A DNA stretch of 8,226 nt, taken from contig MGML01000005.1 in assembly GCA_001796415.1 (NCBI GenBank), positions 5,182 through 13,407 on the forward strand, read 5' to 3'. Positions 5,644-8,226 of this stretch are shown here, one piece after another; positions within the stretch are counted from its first letter, which is position 1; every line of letters begins with the position of its first letter. A program made the position numbers and the translations under genes. The notes beneath the pieces were generated by a model, which had not been told where the DNA came from, did no database searches, and saw nothing but the letters and a program-made list of their open reading frames with translations. The DNA comes from Chloroflexi bacterium RBG_13_46_14. Its GTDB lineage: Bacteria; Chloroflexota; Dehalococcoidia; Dehalococcoidales; UBA2162.

Positions 5644-5964
5644 CTAATCTTCTTCCGGATACTTCCGATAAAAGCACGTTACATTACCTGTGTGGCAGGT
5701 AGGACCCATCGGTTTAGCTCTGACCAGCAGGCTGTTATTCTCGCAATCTTTCATCACCGACCGGACTTTCAGGTAATTACCCGAAGTTGAACCCTTGTGC
5801 CACATTTCCTGTCGGCTGCGGCTGTAAAACCACACATCAGGACCTCTCAGTGTCTTTTCCAGTGCTTCTTTATTCATGTATCCCAGCATCAATACCTGGT
5901 TCGTCTCGTCATCCTGGATGATGGCAGGGATCAATCCGTTTTCATTAAAATTCAGGTCTTCCAT
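5644..5964 (-). CDS. hisI: Phosphoribosyl-AMP cyclohydrolase with unusual metal motif
   Basis: A 106-residue cytoplasmic enzyme that opens the adenine ring of phosphoribosyl-AMP in the third step of histidine synthesis. It is the stand-alone form, without the HisE pyrophosphohydrolase domain. Family motifs seen are VLMLGYMN (24-31), FYSRSR (46-51), WHKGSTSGN (55-63) and the zinc-site segment CHTGNVTCFY (90-99), with C74, C90 and C97 kept. The usual DCDxD that binds magnesium reads DCENN here (73-77): the second Asp is Glu and the third is Asn. The ATG at 5964 is preceded by AGAGGA 6 bases upstream. A longer open frame to 6051 has no family match and crosses the promoter region, so I reject it. 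hisA is on the same strand, but a reversed GNAT gene separates the two. The 3' end abuts the DUF1385 gene head to head. Confidence 0.92.
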   Translation of the reverse strand: MEDLNFNENGLIPAIIQDDETNQVLMLGYMNKEALEKTLRGPDVWFYSRSRQEMWHKGSTSGNYLKVRSVMKDCENNSLLVRAKPMGPTCHTGNVTCFYRKYPEED

Positions 5965-5965
5965 A

Positions 5966-6028
5966 TTGATTCCTCTTGTAGATCGATTTATATAATGATA
6001 TGTTATAGGACGTACCGGAATATGGCAA
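5966..6028. promoter_or_regulatory. Possible divergent promoters between hisI and the GNAT gene
   Basis: The two genes diverge across about 100 bases, so both starts must be driven from here. For the plus strand, a perfect TATAAT lies at 5991-5996 with TTGATT (5966-5971) at a long 19-base spacing. For the minus strand, TATAAC (complement of 6002-6007) has TTGCCA (complement of 6023-6028) at a short 15-base spacing. Neither spacing is ideal, so the exact boxes are tentative. The AT-rich centre (5987-6007) is the likely melting region. Confidence 0.35.
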
Positions 6029-6065
6029 GTCTTAAACGCTCTCTGACGCATAACAGGTAAAGAAA

Positions 6066-6578
6066 ATGGGCATCATGATACGAACTATGGGAAAAGCAGA
6101 TATAGAGCCAATTTACTCATCTCTGGCCATTACAGGCAGTAACAGGTCGCTAGGTCTATATGAACGATACTATGAAGAGCAGGAAAAGGATCAACGGATT
6201 GTTCTTCTGGCCTTATATAATAATGAATTTGCCGGTCACGTTACCATTGTCTGGAAATCAGAGTATCCTCTATTCGCTGAACAAAATATTCCGGAAATCA
6301 GTGATCTTATAGTACTCCCTGATCTCCGCCGTCATAGAATAGCTACTGCCCTTACCGAAGAAGCTGAAAAACGTATTTTCAAACGTTCACCCGCTGCCGG
6401 TATCGGGGTTGGTATGTATGCAGATTATGGCCCAGCCCAGCGTATGTATGTTTTGCGTGGTTATGTCCCGGACAGGCTAGGACTGATGTATAAGAGAAAG
6501 CCGGTAAAACCCGGAGAAATGGTTAAGGTAGACGACAATCTGGTTCTATATCTGGTAAAAACACGTCCTGAGAAGTAA
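6066..6578 (+). CDS. GNAT family N-acetyltransferase, substrate unknown
   Basis: A 170-residue protein with the GNAT fold, which moves an acyl group from acyl-CoA to an amine. The N-terminus (MIRTMGKADIEPIY from residue 4) is a typical first strand and helix. EISDLIVLPDLRRHRIATAL (77-96) is motif A, where the CoA pyrophosphate loop normally reads Q/R-x-x-G-x-G/A. Here it reads RRHRIA, with Arg in place of the first Gly, a change tolerated in many members. MYADYGPAQRMYVLRGYVPDR is motif B, with the usual Tyr near the acetyl transfer site. The start at ATG 6066 follows AGGTAAAG; ATG 6075 is possible but has no ribosome binding site. The gene lies on the plus strand between hisA and hisI, both on the minus strand, and ends 6 bases from hisA. 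Position alone does not show a role in histidine synthesis. Confidence 0.85.
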   Translation: MGIMIRTMGKADIEPIYSSLAITGSNRSLGLYERYYEEQEKDQRIVLLALYNNEFAGHVTIVWKSEYPLFAEQNIPEISDLIVLPDLRRHRIATALTEEAEKRIFKRSPAAGIGVGMYADYGPAQRMYVLRGYVPDRLGLMYKRKPVKPGEMVKVDDNLVLYLVKTRPEK

Positions 6579-6584
6579 GCTGGC

Positions 6585-7304
6585 CTACACCTGTTCGACT
6601 GCTTTCAAAGCCTGTTTCAGGTCGATATCGCCAGTATAGAGAGCCTTGCCGATAATTGCCCCTTCTGCGCCCAGCTTCTTCAACATGACGAGATGTTGCA
6701 CCGACGCAATACCTCCGGCGGCAATCACCGGCAGTCCTGTTTTCGTTATCAGTTCCGAGATTGCTGTAAAATTTGGCTCTGTGAGAGTTCCGTCACGAAC
6801 GATATCGGTATAAACAAACCGTCTTACTCCCAGTTCAGCCATCTTCAGGGCAAAATCGATTCCTAATACCTTTGTTTCCTGCGTCCAGCCCCGTACCGCC
6901 ATCATTCCGTCTCTGGTGTCAATGCTGACAACGATAGATTCACCGTATTTACTACAGGCTTCTTTAACGAATTCGGTATCTTCTACGGCGGCTGTTCCCA
7001 GGATAACGCGATCCAGCCCTGCACTCAGTAATTCTTTCACGGTATCCAGATCCCGGATACCACCACCTAACTGCGTGGGGATCAGCATCGCCACGGCTAT
7101 GTTACGGATAATCTCCATGTTACCCGGTTTACCGGCCGCCGCGCCGTCCAGGTCTACGACGTGAAGTCGCGGCGGACCCATCGACTGCCATCGCAAGGCA
7201 GTCTGTACCGGGTCGTCGGAAAAAACCGTCTCATTGCTATAATCACCCTGATACAGGCGTACGCAAAAACCACCTCGGATATCAATTGAAGGAATTACGT
7301 CCAC
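6585..7304 (-). CDS. hisA: ProFAR isomerase (phosphoribosylformimino-AICAR phosphate isomerase)
   Basis: A 239-residue cytoplasmic (beta/alpha)8 barrel that converts ProFAR to PRFAR in the fourth step of histidine synthesis, directly after HisI. Catalytic acids are in place: D8 in IPSIDIRGG (4-12) and D129 in SIDTRDG (127-133). TDIVRDGT (166-173) provides the second-half active-site loop. Phosphate-binding glycines appear in LGGGIR (79-84) and in the C-terminal AAGGI and IIGKALY segments. Length is normal. The start is GTG at 7304-7302, preceded by AAAGGTAGAG, and VIPSIDIRGG is the expected beginning. It lies 31 bases downstream of trpS on the same strand, so the two are probably co-transcribed. 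I see nothing that specifically marks it as the bifunctional PriA type of actinobacteria. Confidence 0.95.
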   Translation of the reverse strand: MDVIPSIDIRGGFCVRLYQGDYSNETVFSDDPVQTALRWQSMGPPRLHVVDLDGAAAGKPGNMEIIRNIAVAMLIPTQLGGGIRDLDTVKELLSAGLDRVILGTAAVEDTEFVKEACSKYGESIVVSIDTRDGMMAVRGWTQETKVLGIDFALKMAELGVRRFVYTDIVRDGTLTEPNFTAISELITKTGLPVIAAGGIASVQHLVMLKKLGAEGAIIGKALYTGDIDLKQALKAVEQV

Positions 7305-7335
7305 TAATCTCTACCTTTACTGCGAGTTATTCAGC

Positions 7336-8226
7336 TTAGCCCAGGCCTATTTTGTCTTTTACACGCGCCAGGGTCTTTTCAGCAAGAGGTCTCGCCTGCT
7401 CAGCCCCTTTAGCCATAAGAGAATCGATGTAGCCGGGATCTGTGTTAAGCTCCGCATATTTTTTCTGTATCGGTCTCAACCCTTCGATAGCTACTTCAGC
7501 CAGCTCTTTCTTCAGATCGGCATACCCTTTACCGGCAAAATGGTCTACAATTTCCTGCCGGCTTTTTCCGGTAAACAACTCGTAGATTACCAGTAAGTTG
7601 TTAACACCGGGACGGTCTTCATCGAATACAATGTCTCTCAGCGAGTCTGTAGCGGCACGTTTTATCTTATTCGTTATCACATCGGGAGGATCCAGCAAGT
7701 TTATTGCATGGTTCGATCCCGGTTCGCTCTTACTCATTTTCTTCTCCGGATCATCCAGACCCATTATCCGCGCGCCGACTTCTGGAATAACCGGTGAAGG
7801 CAGCACAAAGATATCGCCATAAATAGAGTTAAAACGCTGGGCAATATCACGAGTTAATTCCACGTGCTGTTTCTGGTCATCGCCTACCGGTACAACATCA
7901 GTATCATAAAGGAGGATATCAGCTGCCATCAGCGCGGGATAATCGAACAGTCCGGTACTTACCGATTCCTGGTTCTTCGCTTTTTCCTTGTACTGGGTCA
8001 TTCGCTGCATCCATCCCATCGGTGTAAAACAATTAAGAATCCAGGCCAGTTCTGAATGAGCAGGAACGTGTGACTGGATAAATACGATCGACTTTTCCGT
8101 ATCGATACCGACAGCCAGCAGCAATCCGGTAACTTCCCTTATCTTGGCCTTAAGCACTTCAGGCTCCTGTGGTGTCGTTATCGCATGAAGATCTACTATA
8201 CAGAAAATATTATCAAATTCATCCTG
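7336..8226 (-). CDS. trpS: Tryptophanyl-tRNA synthetase (5' end outside window)
   Basis: A class I aminoacyl-tRNA synthetase that attaches tryptophan to tRNA-Trp. 296 codons are visible and the frame stays open to the window edge, beginning QDEFDNIFCIVDLHAIT. Only about the first 35-40 residues, with the HIGH-type motif, should be missing. The internal GTG at 8157 is not the start. Diagnostic segments are VDLHAIT, SHVPAHSELAWILNC, the long GWMQRMTQYKEK helix, FDYPALMAADILLY, VPVGDDQKQHVELTRDIA (amino acid and adenylate site) and the KMSKS loop (codons at 7726-7740) in KKMSKSEPGSNHAI. The C-terminal helical tRNA-binding domain is complete and ends at TAA 7338-7336. hisA follows after 31 bases without a terminator. 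Confidence 0.97.
   Translation of the reverse strand, partial: QDEFDNIFCIVDLHAITTPQEPEVLKAKIREVTGLLLAVGIDTEKSIVFIQSHVPAHSELAWILNCFTPMGWMQRMTQYKEKAKNQESVSTGLFDYPALMAADILLYDTDVVPVGDDQKQHVELTRDIAQRFNSIYGDIFVLPSPVIPEVGARIMGLDDPEKKMSKSEPGSNHAINLLDPPDVITNKIKRAATDSLRDIVFDEDRPGVNNLLVIYELFTGKSRQEIVDHFAGKGYADLKKELAEVAIEGLRPIQKKYAELNTDPGYIDSLMAKGAEQARPLAEKTLARVKDKIGLG

Noticed and set aside
5965..6051. Longer N-terminus for HisI
   Set aside because: The extra 29 residues have no family match, while ATG 5964 has AGAGGA at the right distance and begins at the expected point.

Overview
The window looks like a piece of a bacterial chromosome. It has classical Shine-Dalgarno sites, sigma-70-type promoters, single-copy ribosomal protein genes and amino-acid biosynthesis genes. 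The order rplU-rpmA-rpmE-DUF1385, an L21 with a charged C-terminal tail, an L27 without the cleavable N-terminal extension seen in Firmicutes, and a separate OpuAC-type binding protein would fit an anaerobic Chloroflexota (Dehalococcoidia-like) organism. That placement is inference from gene content and needs a database search. There are no mobile elements, CRISPR arrays, tRNAs or rRNAs.

Region 1 (1-1626, + strand) is the end of a glycine betaine/proline-type ABC importer: the 3' part of the substrate-binding protein gene, a striking 19-bp hairpin, then the complete permease gene. The ATPase is not downstream, so it should lie before the window. Region 2 (1627-3286) is a single-gene unit. A good promoter (TTTACA-N18-TATAAT) drives a cytoplasmic FAD-dependent reductase of the fumarate reductase/flavocytochrome c family without a heme domain. 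It is visibly more AT-rich than its neighbours, and its substrate is unknown. Region 3 (3287-3749) is a 460-base gap. Its last 110 bases hold a near-consensus promoter and a leader with two tandem hairpins.

Region 4 (3750-5642, + strand) encodes ribosomal proteins L21, L27 and L31, then a terminator-like hairpin, then a DUF1385/YqhQ-like membrane protein. L21 has no ATG, GTG or TTG at its conserved N-terminus. The homology and the Shine-Dalgarno site both point to an AUU start at 3750, the most unusual feature of the window.

Region 5 (5644-8226) is mostly on the minus strand: trpS (5' end outside the window), hisA and hisI, with a plus-strand GNAT acetyltransferase gene lying between hisA and hisI. 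HisI and HisA catalyse consecutive steps of histidine synthesis. HisI departs from the usual Asp-Cys-Asp-x-Asp metal motif. Gene ends in this region are tightly packed: there is 1 base between the DUF1385 and hisI stops and 6 bases between the GNAT and hisA stops. Opposing transcripts there probably overlap.

I found no clearly new multi-gene system. The most worthwhile leads are the AUU-started rplU with its structured leader, the altered HisI metal site, the backwards-facing hairpin in the transporter operon and the orphan flavoprotein.
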